From positions 1-5,067 of the forward strand of contig JAHQWS010000190.1 in the NCBI GenBank assembly GCA_029856295.1: a stretch of 5,067 nt of DNA. The letters are read 5' to 3'. This document shows, in pieces, positions 1 to 5,067 of this stretch (position 1 is the first letter of the stretch; each line of letters opens with the position of its first letter). The notes under the pieces were generated by a model, which ran no database searches, was not told the origin of the DNA, and saw nothing but the letters and a program-made list of their open reading frames with translations. A program made the position numbers and the translations under genes. This stretch comes from Promethearchaeia archaeon. GTDB taxonomy: Archaea; Asgardarchaeota; Lokiarchaeia; Sigyniarchaeales; SOKP01.

Positions 1-1
1 G

Positions 2-826
2 TATATTATGACCGGAATTATATTGGCAGTAATTACAGCAGCCCTTACTATACCTTTTCTATTATATGGAATTGAGGAAAAAGAGGAACTTGAAGATCAG
101 TTTGAAAAAAGACCTGCTTTTTTCGAATCCTTAAAAATCACCTTATCAAATAAAACATTTGTTAAATTTACAATCGGAAATACGATGATATGGTACTGCT
201 TTTCTGTATTATTAACGGTTTTCCCTTTATATGCCGTGTTTGTACTAGGAATAGAGCAGGATTCATTTTTAATTGGAGTAATATTAATGTTAGCACTTTT
301 GTTTTCTGCTATCTTCATACCAGTTCAAAGAAAGATCGGTGCAAAAATAGGTATGAGAAACGGAATGATGCTTGGATTAACAGTTTGGATCATAACATTA
401 TTTCCATTGCTGCTCTTAAGTAAAGGAGATGCCTGGATAGCAATGATTGTTTTTGCTGCTTCTGGTTTTGGATTATCTACTGCACTGTTTTATATAGATA
501 TATTGCATGGGGATGTTATTGATCAAGACTCTTTAAAGCATGGTGTAAGAAGATCTGCTAGTTATTACGGTATAAATGCTTTAATTCATCGAATTTCCAC
601 AATACTGTCGATTACGACTATAGCACTTGTATTTTCTGGTACTGGTTGGGCAGGCTATGACCCAAATCCGGGAGTAGATGTAATTTTTGGCTTAAAGCTC
701 TTGATGTTCGTATTTCCTGCGATTGCATTAACTATTTCGATAATTTGTTGGAAGTTATACGATCTACACGGTGAGGAATTGAAGAGAATGCGAGAAGAAT
801 TAGCTAAACATCCTGAAATAAAATAA
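2..826 (+). CDS. GPH/MelB-type sugar:cation symporter, C-terminal part
   Basis: The reading frame is open to the left edge, so the ATG at 8 is probably an internal methionine and the N-terminal half of the gene lies outside. Counting from that ATG, 272 residues remain, against about 450-500 in intact family members. About seven hydrophobic helices are visible (around 1-20, 54-80, 88-108, 117-137, 142-165, 190-211 and 226-250), matching helix 6 to helix 12. A charged loop (22-50, EEKEELED...) sits where the cytoplasmic loop between the two six-helix bundles belongs. The stretch HGDVIDQDSLKHGVRRSASYYG (residues 167 onward, in two parts: HGDVIDQDSLKHG then VRRSASYYG) matches the GPH signature of the type ADVIDYDELKTGxRREGxYFG, although the usual RRE is RRS here. 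The tail is hydrophilic (HGEELKRMREEL). Members import glycosides, pentosides or hexuronides with Na+ or H+ across the cytoplasmic membrane. The family is clear; the substrate and coupling ion are unknown. Confidence 0.85.
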   Translation, partial: YIMTGIILAVITAALTIPFLLYGIEEKEELEDQFEKRPAFFESLKITLSNKTFVKFTIGNTMIWYCFSVLLTVFPLYAVFVLGIEQDSFLIGVILMLALLFSAIFIPVQRKIGAKIGMRNGMMLGLTVWIITLFPLLLLSKGDAWIAMIVFAASGFGLSTALFYIDILHGDVIDQDSLKHGVRRSASYYGINALIHRISTILSITTIALVFSGTGWAGYDPNPGVDVIFGLKLLMFVFPAIALTISIICWKLYDLHGEELKRMREELAKHPEIK

Positions 827-850
827 TTATAACAAATCATAAACCAAAAT

Positions 851-898
851 AAAAAAAAAGAAAAAAAAATGGGTTATCACCTAAAAGGTGTTAATACC
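851..898 (-). terminator. Intrinsic terminator of the minus-strand MFS gene
   Basis: Inverted repeat CACCT (878-882), loop AAA, AGGTG (886-890). The stem is extended by weaker A/T pairs and an outer GGT (872-874)/ACC (896-898). On the plus strand the hairpin is preceded by an almost pure A tract (851-869), which becomes a long T run directly after the hairpin on the minus strand. It lies about 40 bases past the MFS stop codon. In the plus direction it is followed only by mixed A/T, but as the only hairpin between the convergent genes it may also help to end transcription of the GPH gene. Confidence 0.75.
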
Positions 899-934
899 AT
901 TAAAATTAATTTTTATTTAATATTTTATTTACTT

Positions 935-2248
935 TTACTCAACCTTAGTTAAATCAGTTGCTTTAGTTTCTGGAAGCGCTTTAATTGTCAGAAGTATCGC
1001 AACTAAGCAACCAGGTATAACTGCTATGAAAAATACCATTTCGAAGCTTAGCCAAAGTACCAATATTGCAAAAATTACCGAAGTTACAACTAGTAGCGCA
1101 ACATAAACTATGCCGAGGAAAACTGTAATGGTACCACGATATTGAGTGGGGGTTAATTCGTTGACCATAGTTCCTGTAGTCGCAGGTGTTAACCATAATG
1201 AATAAATGAATAATCCGTAGAAAATACCTGTTAGAATCATTGATTTCGATTGGACAGCGATTAAACATAAGATTAGAAAAACTGGAAGCATTATCAGAGT
1301 GGTTAATAATCCCGCTTTCCGTCCAACTTTATCATTAATTAAACCTACAGCAGCACCTAATGGAATACTTATTAAATATCTAGTGATATAAATCATGTTA
1401 ACTTCATTGAACTCAAAATTCTGCGATAAAAATGGTTCCCAATATGATCTAAATGTAAATCCTGCCATAACTCCTAAAAAACCAGTTAAGAACGTTAAGA
1501 ATATTATTCTGAAATTTTGGAGTTTGAGTGAAGCTTTTACTGCTTTGAAAAAACTTATCTTCTCTTTTTGCTGATCTGGATTAGCTTGCTTTTGAGCTTT
1601 CATTGTTAAGTAGACACTAGATTCTTTAAAAGTAACAATTACAATCAATGTTACGGCTATTCCTGCTATCAATGGCAGGAGGAATAGCGCACGCCAGTTA
1701 GGATTAGAAGATGTAATAAAAATTCCGCGAAATATGGGAACTAATAATGCTCCGACTAAACCAACGATTCTAATAGCATTTACAAATTGGCTGCGTTTTT
1801 CCTTCGGCGCTTCCTCATTAATAAATAATAATTGTATATCAGCTGCTAAAAACAAACCACCTAATAAGGTACCTATAACGTAAACCCAAAAATCCTGGGC
1901 AAAGATTATTAAAAGCGCGCCAAGAGTCATACCTGCTACATTTATGACTAATGCGAATTTTCGACCGTATTTGTCCGCTAAATATTTAATCATTACTGAA
2001 ATCAATCCTACAAGTGGCACTAAAGCCATAGCCAATCCATACTGGGCATACGCCATGTTTTCTGGAACTCCCCTTGAAATCAGAAATTCATCCACAACAA
2101 ACGATACTACTAAGGGCCCTATATTTGACATAAAAATATCAATTAAATTAATGAATCCTAAGATAGCAGCTGAATAGTAGATGTATTTCTTTGTATAAGA
2201 TATCCGATCTTCTTCTTTTTGATTATTTTCCATTGTGTAATTTACCAC
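935..2248 (-). CDS. MFS transporter, sugar-porter-like, 12 helices
   Basis: Complete 437-residue integral membrane protein. About twelve hydrophobic helices occur in two groups of six (around 22-46, 72-90, 99-117, 120-142, 158-178, 187-206, then 246-266, 286-306, 313-333, 337-357, 373-395, 402-422), separated by a hydrophilic central loop rich in Lys and Gln (about 208-243). The MFS loop 2-3 motif is present as YLADKYGRK (89-97). Its degenerate repeat in the second half is INDKVGRK (304-311). NWRALFLLP after helix 5 and the C-terminal LPETKATDL resemble the sugar porter and related organic-solute families. The start is GTG, supported by an AGGA six bases upstream; an in-frame ATG five codons later (2233) is the alternative and changes only the cytoplasmic tail. 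The gene is convergent with the GPH transporter and divergent from the sulfatase, so it may share regulation with the latter. The fold is certain; sugar as substrate is a guess, and an organic acid or drug is possible. Confidence 0.85.
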   Translation of the reverse strand: MVNYTMENNQKEEDRISYTKKYIYYSAAILGFINLIDIFMSNIGPLVVSFVVDEFLISRGVPENMAYAQYGLAMALVPLVGLISVMIKYLADKYGRKFALVINVAGMTLGALLIIFAQDFWVYVIGTLLGGLFLAADIQLLFINEEAPKEKRSQFVNAIRIVGLVGALLVPIFRGIFITSSNPNWRALFLLPLIAGIAVTLIVIVTFKESSVYLTMKAQKQANPDQQKEKISFFKAVKASLKLQNFRIIFLTFLTGFLGVMAGFTFRSYWEPFLSQNFEFNEVNMIYITRYLISIPLGAAVGLINDKVGRKAGLLTTLIMLPVFLILCLIAVQSKSMILTGIFYGLFIYSLWLTPATTGTMVNELTPTQYRGTITVFLGIVYVALLVVTSVIFAILVLWLSFEMVFFIAVIPGCLVAILLTIKALPETKATDLTKVE

Positions 2249-2254
2249 ATAATT

Positions 2255-2258
2255 TCCT
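2255..2258 (-). promoter_or_regulatory. AGGA ribosome binding site for the MFS gene
   Basis: On the minus strand the bases read TTAGGAAATTAT followed by GTG. AGGA has a six-base spacer to that GTG. The alternative ATG at 2233 has no comparable purine motif at the right distance, which is why the GTG start was preferred. The motif resembles the AAGGA before the sulfatase but is short in an A-rich setting. Confidence 0.45.
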
Positions 2259-2372
2259 AAAAAACTTTTAAAATCAATTATAATTTTGAAAAGTTATAAA
2301 TTATCATGCTAAATGTTTTTAAAACTATTGCATTATAATCTATTAAGGAAATTAGGATTTTAGTTTTATGAT

Positions 2373-2377
2373 AAGGA
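2373..2377 (+). promoter_or_regulatory. AAGGA ribosome binding site for the sulfatase
   Basis: AAGGA with a seven-base spacer to the ATG at 2385. It supports that ATG as the sulfatase start; the encoded protein then begins directly with the first beta strand and metal-binding Asp of the fold, as expected for family members without a leader. The site also lies inside a six-codon ATG-TGA frame (2368-2388) that overlaps the sulfatase start. Confidence 0.5.
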
Positions 2378-2384
2378 AAACATC

Positions 2385-4157
2385 ATGAGAGTAATTTTAG
2401 TCTTTTTTGATACATTAAATAGACATTTTTTACCACCTTATGACAATGATTGGGTGCATGCCCCTAATTTTAAGAGACTTGCCGAGAAAACCGTTATTTT
2501 TGATAATCATTATGGGGGGAGCCTTCCATGTATGCCAGCCCGAAGAGAACTCCATACAGGGAGACATAACTTTTTGCATCGAAGCTGGGGGCCCCTCGAA
2601 CCATTTGATGATTCAATGCCTGAGATTTTGAAAAATAAAGGAGTTTATACTCATTTAGTAAGTGATCATTATCATTATTGGGAAGATGGCGGGTGTACAT
2701 ATCACTCTAGATATAACACATGGGAAAATGTTCGCGGACATGAAGGAGATCAATGGAAAGGTAATGTAAAAAATCCTAAGATTCCTGAACATGTAGAAAC
2801 ATTTAAAGAGAATGCTCCGATTTGGCGACAAGATTGGGTGAATCGAAAATATATGCAAAGGGAAGAAAAACAACCTCAAGCAGTAACCTTCGAAAAAGGG
2901 TTAGAATTTATCAACACTAATTACATGGAAGACAATTGGTTCATACAGATTGAGACTTTTGACCCCCATGAACCTTTTTTTACTCAACAAAAATACAAGA
3001 ATTTATATAAACATGAATATGAAGGTCCTCATTTTGATTGGCCTGATTATTCTGCAGTAAGGGAAACCCCAGAGCAGGTAAATCATTGCCGTTTGGAATA
3101 TGCCGCATCCGTAAGCATGTGTGATGAGTATTTGGGGAAAATCTTGGATACTATGGATGAAAAAAATATGTGGAAGGATACAATGCTTATCGTTACAAGT
3201 GATCATGGTTTTTTATTGGGCGAAAAGGGTTGGTGGGCTAAAATGATTCAACCAATTTATAATGAACTCGCCCATATACCATTATTCATTTGGGATCCAA
3301 GATCGGGTAAAAAAAATGAGAGAAGAAGTGCCCTTGTACAGACTATTGATTTAGCACCAACGCTACTTGAGTTTTTTGGCGTTAAGCGACCAAGAATCAT
3401 GCAAGGTAAAGTATTAAAAGAATCTATTGATTCAGATAATAAAATCAGGGATAATGCTCTATTTGGATTACATGGAGCTGCTGTAAACATAACAGATGGG
3501 AGATATGTTTATATGAGAGGGCCCGGAAACTCTCTGAATACCCCTTTATATAACTATACTCTTATGCCAACCCATATGCGGAATTTTTTTTCTGTTGATG
3601 AGCTAAAAACTATGGAATTAGCTGAACCCTTTACATTTACAAAAGATTGTAAAACGATGAGGATTAAAGCAAGAGCCACGCTAAATCCTTATATTTATGG
3701 CACTCTTCTTTTTGATCTTCAGAATGATCCTAATCAAGAAAATCCTATCGTTGACGCTGAAATTGAAAAGCGAATGATAAAGCTATTAATAGAGGAGATG
3801 AAAAAAAGTGATGCTCCTATTGAACAATATGAAAGACTTGGAATTCCATTTGATGGAGAAATCTCAGATGAACATCTTCGATTGAAAGAGAAATATATAG
3901 GAATCACAGAAAAAATCGGGAATACCGAAATAGTTTGGAAAAGTAAAGGAAAAAGCATGTATTACCTTGTATTAAAATTTATTCCTGAAAAAATGTTTAA
4001 CGCTTTTATCTTAGGATTTGAAAAGGCGATTAACAATAACAATCGTAAAGAAATAGATGAAGATTTTGTATTAGAAATATTCGGGAAGTTTGTACCAAAA
4101 GATCTAGAACCTTATATGAGCATGATTACCCATCTCGTCAAAAATAAAGCTAAGTAA
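2385..4157 (+). CDS. Cysteine-type sulfatase, cytoplasmic, with C-terminal extension
   Basis: Hydrolyses a sulfate ester (alkaline-phosphatase superfamily, sulfatase fold) using formylglycine made from C49. Visible elements in order: first strand VILVFFDT with the metal ligand D9; the active-site signature CMPARRELHTGR (49-60), a full match to C-x-P-x-R-x4-T-G; DPHEPF (193-198), whose His is a usual active-site residue; TSDHGFLLGEKGWWAK (271-286) with the metal ligands D273 and H274 and the lysine K286; ELAHIPLFI (294-302); TIDLAPTLLEFFG (320-332); and LLFDLQNDPNQENP (441-454), the usual near-terminal strand. No signal peptide or membrane helix is seen, so it should act in the cytoplasm. At 590 residues it is longer than most sulfatases (about 450-550); residues from about 489 on form an extra charged, helix-rich tail. 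An adjacent anSME gene fits the cysteine-type site. Phosphonate monoester hydrolases share the fold and cofactor and cannot be fully excluded. The substrate is unknown. Confidence 0.93.
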   Translation: MRVILVFFDTLNRHFLPPYDNDWVHAPNFKRLAEKTVIFDNHYGGSLPCMPARRELHTGRHNFLHRSWGPLEPFDDSMPEILKNKGVYTHLVSDHYHYWEDGGCTYHSRYNTWENVRGHEGDQWKGNVKNPKIPEHVETFKENAPIWRQDWVNRKYMQREEKQPQAVTFEKGLEFINTNYMEDNWFIQIETFDPHEPFFTQQKYKNLYKHEYEGPHFDWPDYSAVRETPEQVNHCRLEYAASVSMCDEYLGKILDTMDEKNMWKDTMLIVTSDHGFLLGEKGWWAKMIQPIYNELAHIPLFIWDPRSGKKNERRSALVQTIDLAPTLLEFFGVKRPRIMQGKVLKESIDSDNKIRDNALFGLHGAAVNITDGRYVYMRGPGNSLNTPLYNYTLMPTHMRNFFSVDELKTMELAEPFTFTKDCKTMRIKARATLNPYIYGTLLFDLQNDPNQENPIVDAEIEKRMIKLLIEEMKKSDAPIEQYERLGIPFDGEISDEHLRLKEKYIGITEKIGNTEIVWKSKGKSMYYLVLKFIPEKMFNAFILGFEKAINNNNRKEIDEDFVLEIFGKFVPKDLEPYMSMITHLVKNKAK

Positions 4158-4180
4158 AATTTTACTTATTCAATTTTTTT
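4151..4180 (+). terminator. Palindrome over sulfatase stop codon plus T run
   Basis: TAAGTAAAATTTTACTTA (4151-4168) is a perfect 18-base palindrome, and the TAA stop codon of the sulfatase (4155-4157) lies inside it. TTCAA and then seven T follow (4174-4180), with more T-rich sequence after. It can fold as a short A/T hairpin followed by a T run, so it is a plausible terminator for the sulfatase transcript. Because the stem has few G:C pairs it would be weak in a bacterium; in an archaeon the T runs alone could suffice. Confidence 0.45.
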
Positions 4181-4257
4181 CATTTTATTTTATAATATTA
4201 CTTTCACTTCATTAATTCATAATTTAGAATATTAAATCTTTATAATATAAGGAATAA

Positions 4258-4270
4258 TGGAGGTTCTCCA
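4258..4270. repeat. Short GC-containing hairpin TGGAG-GTT-CTCCA
   Basis: A perfect five-base inverted repeat with a three-base loop, standing out in surroundings that are almost entirely A and T. It lies inside an eight-codon frame that starts at the ATG at 4257 and stops at 4281-4283, with TATAAT (4241-4246) and AAGGA (4249-4253) just upstream. The AAGGA is only three bases from the ATG, too close for a normal ribosome binding site. No T run follows, so it is not a typical terminator. The role is unknown. Confidence 0.35.
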
Positions 4271-4302
4271 GGAAAATAATTAATCATTTTTCTTTAATTA
4301 AT

Positions 4303-4339
4303 AAAAAAAAGGGAATTATCCTATTCAAAGGATATAATT
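4303..4339 (-). terminator. Minus-strand intrinsic terminator without an intact gene
   Basis: TATCC (4317-4321) pairs with GGATA (4330-4334) around an eight-base loop. Three further outer pairs (4314-4316 with 4337-4339) form across a two-base bulge. On the minus strand the hairpin is followed by CCC and then eight T (4303-4310 as A on the plus strand). The layout is the same as the terminator after the MFS gene (hairpin, CCC, T run). It begins only seven bases past the stop codon of the minus-strand remnant at 4346-4438, which supports that remnant as a true former gene end. Confidence 0.55.
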
Positions 4340-4345
4340 GTTTGA

Positions 4346-4438
4346 TTATTTAATATAACCCACAGCTTTATTTAATAGTTTTTCAGCATCAGAGACAATT
4401 TGATTGATTATATCTGATGCCTTTTCAATACTAGTCAA
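4346..4438 (-). pseudogene. C-terminal remnant of an unrecognised gene
   Basis: The minus-strand frame ends in TAA at 4346-4348. It reads SIEKASDIINQIVSD followed by AEKLLNKAVGYIK, a regular amphipathic helix with protein-like composition. Codon order is normal, and a terminator follows directly. The frame stays open upstream to a stop at 4520-4522, but beyond about 4436 it becomes an antisense reading of the plus-strand remnant and no longer looks like protein. There is no ATG; the TTG at 4438 lacks a ribosome binding site. I read this as the last 30 or so codons of a gene whose front was lost. A genuine short peptide starting at TTG is the less likely alternative. The family is unknown. Confidence 0.4.
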
Positions 4439-4444
4439 CAAACA

Positions 4445-4633
4445 AAACTGAAGGATGGGACTTCGGCTAATGAAACTGTAATCGAATATATGCGATTTGG
4501 ATTTACGAAGTACAATGTTCTATGTGTTACTTCATTTAACGATAATAAGGTGATTCGCGTTATCATTTCTGCTGTAGCTAAATGTTATAGCGAAGATCTT
4601 AAAAACATACCATATTCCTTGGAATTCAAATAA
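4445..4633 (+). pseudogene. Plus-strand coding remnant or small hypothetical protein
   Basis: The frame is open from 4418 (after a TGA at 4415-4417) to a TAA at 4631-4633. From about 4445 it reads KLKDGTSANETVIEYM, then RFGFTKYNVLCVTSFNDNK and VIRVIISAVAKCYSEDLKNI. The alternating hydrophobic pattern (YNVLCVTSF, VIRVIISAVA) looks like a beta hairpin of a folded domain. The only ATG (4490) would give a 47-residue product that lacks the seemingly coding front part, and no ribosome binding site is seen before it. It is most simply a 5'-truncated gene end pointing toward anSME. I do not recognise the family. A real small protein with an unusual start remains possible. Confidence 0.4.
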
Positions 4634-4734
4634 AAAACTTCTATTCTTAATTAAAATACCTATTGGATTTTCTATCTTTTTTAAAGCCCCTCCCTTTATT
4701 ATATTTTTATTTAAAATTATTAAGTTTCATTAAT

Positions 4735-4754
4735 TATAATAAACAAAATTGTTT
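4735..4754 (+). promoter_or_regulatory. Possible anSME promoter box and dyad
   Basis: TATAAT (4735-4740) lies immediately before the dyad AAACAA-AA-TTGTTT (4741-4754), about 35-50 bases upstream of the anSME TTG. This is a plausible place for a promoter element with an overlapping operator. Both elements are short and A/T-dominated, so chance occurrence is a serious alternative. Confidence 0.25.
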
Positions 4755-4788
4755 TTACATAAGATCAAATTATTCGGAAAATAAAACA

Positions 4789-5067
4789 TTGAAACCTTTT
4801 TCGTTGTTGATAAAACCGGCTTCAGCAGATTGCAATCTCAGATGCGAGTATTGTTTTTATATAGCCCATTTAGAAGAGGGAACAAAAGCCCCTCGTATGT
4901 CAGAGGAAGTACTCGAAAAAATGATATCGACCTACATGGAAACTAATCAAAACGGAAATTATTCTTTCGGATGGCAGGGCGGAGAACCCACTATAATGGG
5001 ACTTGAGTTTTATAAAAAAGTTGTAGAACTTCAGAAAAAGTATGGACCTCCTGGTGCTGTTGTAAGC
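4789..5067 (+). CDS. Anaerobic sulfatase-maturating enzyme (radical SAM), N-terminal part
   Basis: Oxidises the active-site Cys (or Ser) of sulfatases to formylglycine in the cytoplasm, using S-adenosylmethionine and iron-sulfur clusters. The first 93 residues are present and the frame runs off the right edge; full-length enzymes have about 370-420 residues with two more clusters in the missing C-terminal SPASM part. The opening SLLIKPASADCNLRCEYCFY (residues 5-24) is characteristic of the family and holds the radical-SAM C-x3-C-x2-C cysteines C15, C19 and C22. WQGGEPTIMG (62-71) contains the GGEP motif that contacts SAM. The start is the TTG at 4789: no in-frame ATG lies close upstream, and the first downstream ATG (residue 37) would remove the cluster cysteines. 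Only a weak CGGA with a ten-base spacer precedes it. The neighbouring sulfatase with C49 is the obvious client. Family assignment is firm; client specificity is inferred from proximity. Confidence 0.92.
   Translation, partial: MKPFSLLIKPASADCNLRCEYCFYIAHLEEGTKAPRMSEEVLEKMISTYMETNQNGNYSFGWQGGEPTIMGLEFYKKVVELQKKYGPPGAVVS

Larger units (their letters stand above)
2249..2384. promoter_or_regulatory. Divergent promoter region, MFS and sulfatase genes
   Basis: The 136-base AT-rich gap between two genes that read away from each other must hold both start signals. Toward the sulfatase there is TATAAT at 2334-2339 and a TTTTTAAAAC block at 2316-2325, usable as a bacterial -10 or an archaeal TATA box respectively. 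Toward the MFS gene there is TATAAT on the minus strand (2277-2282), 28 bases before the GTG. No good TTGACA-type -35 box is seen for either. In sequence this rich in A and T such boxes arise easily by chance, so only the region, not the exact boxes, is well supported. No clear operator dyad was found. Confidence 0.5.
4158..4788. other. 631-base intergenic stretch between sulfatase and anSME
   Basis: No intact gene of convincing length was found. Reading left to right it holds the palindrome and T run after the sulfatase, a very AT-rich spacer (4181-4257), a small GC-rich hairpin (4258-4270), a minus-strand terminator with no intact gene before it (4303-4339), a minus-strand coding-like remnant (4346-4438), a plus-strand coding-like remnant (about 4445-4633), and an AT-rich leader with a short dyad before anSME. 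The middle part, about 4360-4630, looks more coding-like and less AT-rich than its surroundings, which suggests decayed genes rather than pure spacer. Confidence 0.7.

Noticed and set aside
8..10. ATG at 8 as the true start of the first transporter
   Set aside because: The frame continues to the left edge, and the protein from this ATG would begin at about helix 6 of a 12-helix family, so the gene is cut by the window rather than short.
190..423. Plus-strand frame of 77 codons within the GPH gene
   Set aside because: It lies wholly inside a clear transporter gene in another frame, has no family features, and its composition is that of a shifted reading of membrane-protein codons.
655..840. 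Minus-strand 61-codon frame over the end of the GPH gene
   Set aside because: It is a shadow of the GPH C-terminus. The minus-strand MFS terminator lies just before it, and no promoter or ribosome binding site is visible.
1944..2177. Plus-strand frame of 77 codons opposite the MFS gene
   Set aside because: It is antisense to a region coding for well-defined transmembrane helices and the DKYGRK motif; no recognisable protein and no start signal.
3257..3490. Minus-strand frame of 77 codons opposite the sulfatase
   Set aside because: It is antisense to conserved sulfatase segments (HIPLFI, IDLAPTLLEFFG), with no independent evidence of coding.
4278..4302. AATTAAT direct repeats flanking a T-rich stretch
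   Set aside because: Seven-base repeats of pure A/T are expected by chance in this composition; there are no inverted ends or mobile-element genes to suggest an insertion.

Overview
AT-rich window (roughly one third G+C by eye) from an anaerobe. It carries two multi-spanning membrane transporters, a cysteine-type sulfatase and the beginning of the radical-SAM enzyme that activates such sulfatases. The host is not certain. Frequent ATA and AGA codons, weak ribosome binding sites (AGGA/AAGGA only), a GTG and a TTG start, and a GPH plus MFS transporter pair would fit an anaerobic archaeon, for example of the Asgard/Lokiarchaeia kind. Hairpin-plus-T-run terminators and a sulfatase resembling clostridial ones fit a low-GC anaerobic bacterium equally well. 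The ferredoxin-type chemistry of anaerobic sulfatase maturation argues for anoxic life in either case.

Layout. Bases 1-826 (+) hold the C-terminal part of a GPH/MelB-type sugar:cation symporter whose start lies left of the window. A hairpin-terminator region follows, then a convergent complete 12-helix MFS transporter at 935-2248 (-). A 136-base divergent intergenic region (2249-2384) separates it from a complete 590-residue sulfatase at 2385-4157 (+), which has an intact C-x-P-x-R active site and no signal peptide. A long non-coding stretch (4158-4788) contains a palindrome over the sulfatase stop codon, a small hairpin, an orphan minus-strand terminator, and two short coding-like remnants pointing away from each other. 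At 4789 a TTG-started anaerobic sulfatase-maturating enzyme (anSME) begins and runs off the right edge.

How it works together (inference). The transporters would bring in a sugar or sugar derivative. The cytoplasmic sulfatase would remove a sulfate ester inside the cell, and anSME would convert the sulfatase cysteine (C49) to formylglycine. The absence of an export signal on the sulfatase suggests an import-then-desulfate strategy rather than surface degradation. The substrate cannot be read from the sequence. I see no RNA gene, CRISPR array, insertion sequence or phage gene. The most unusual spot is the pair of back-to-back truncated gene ends between sulfatase and anSME.
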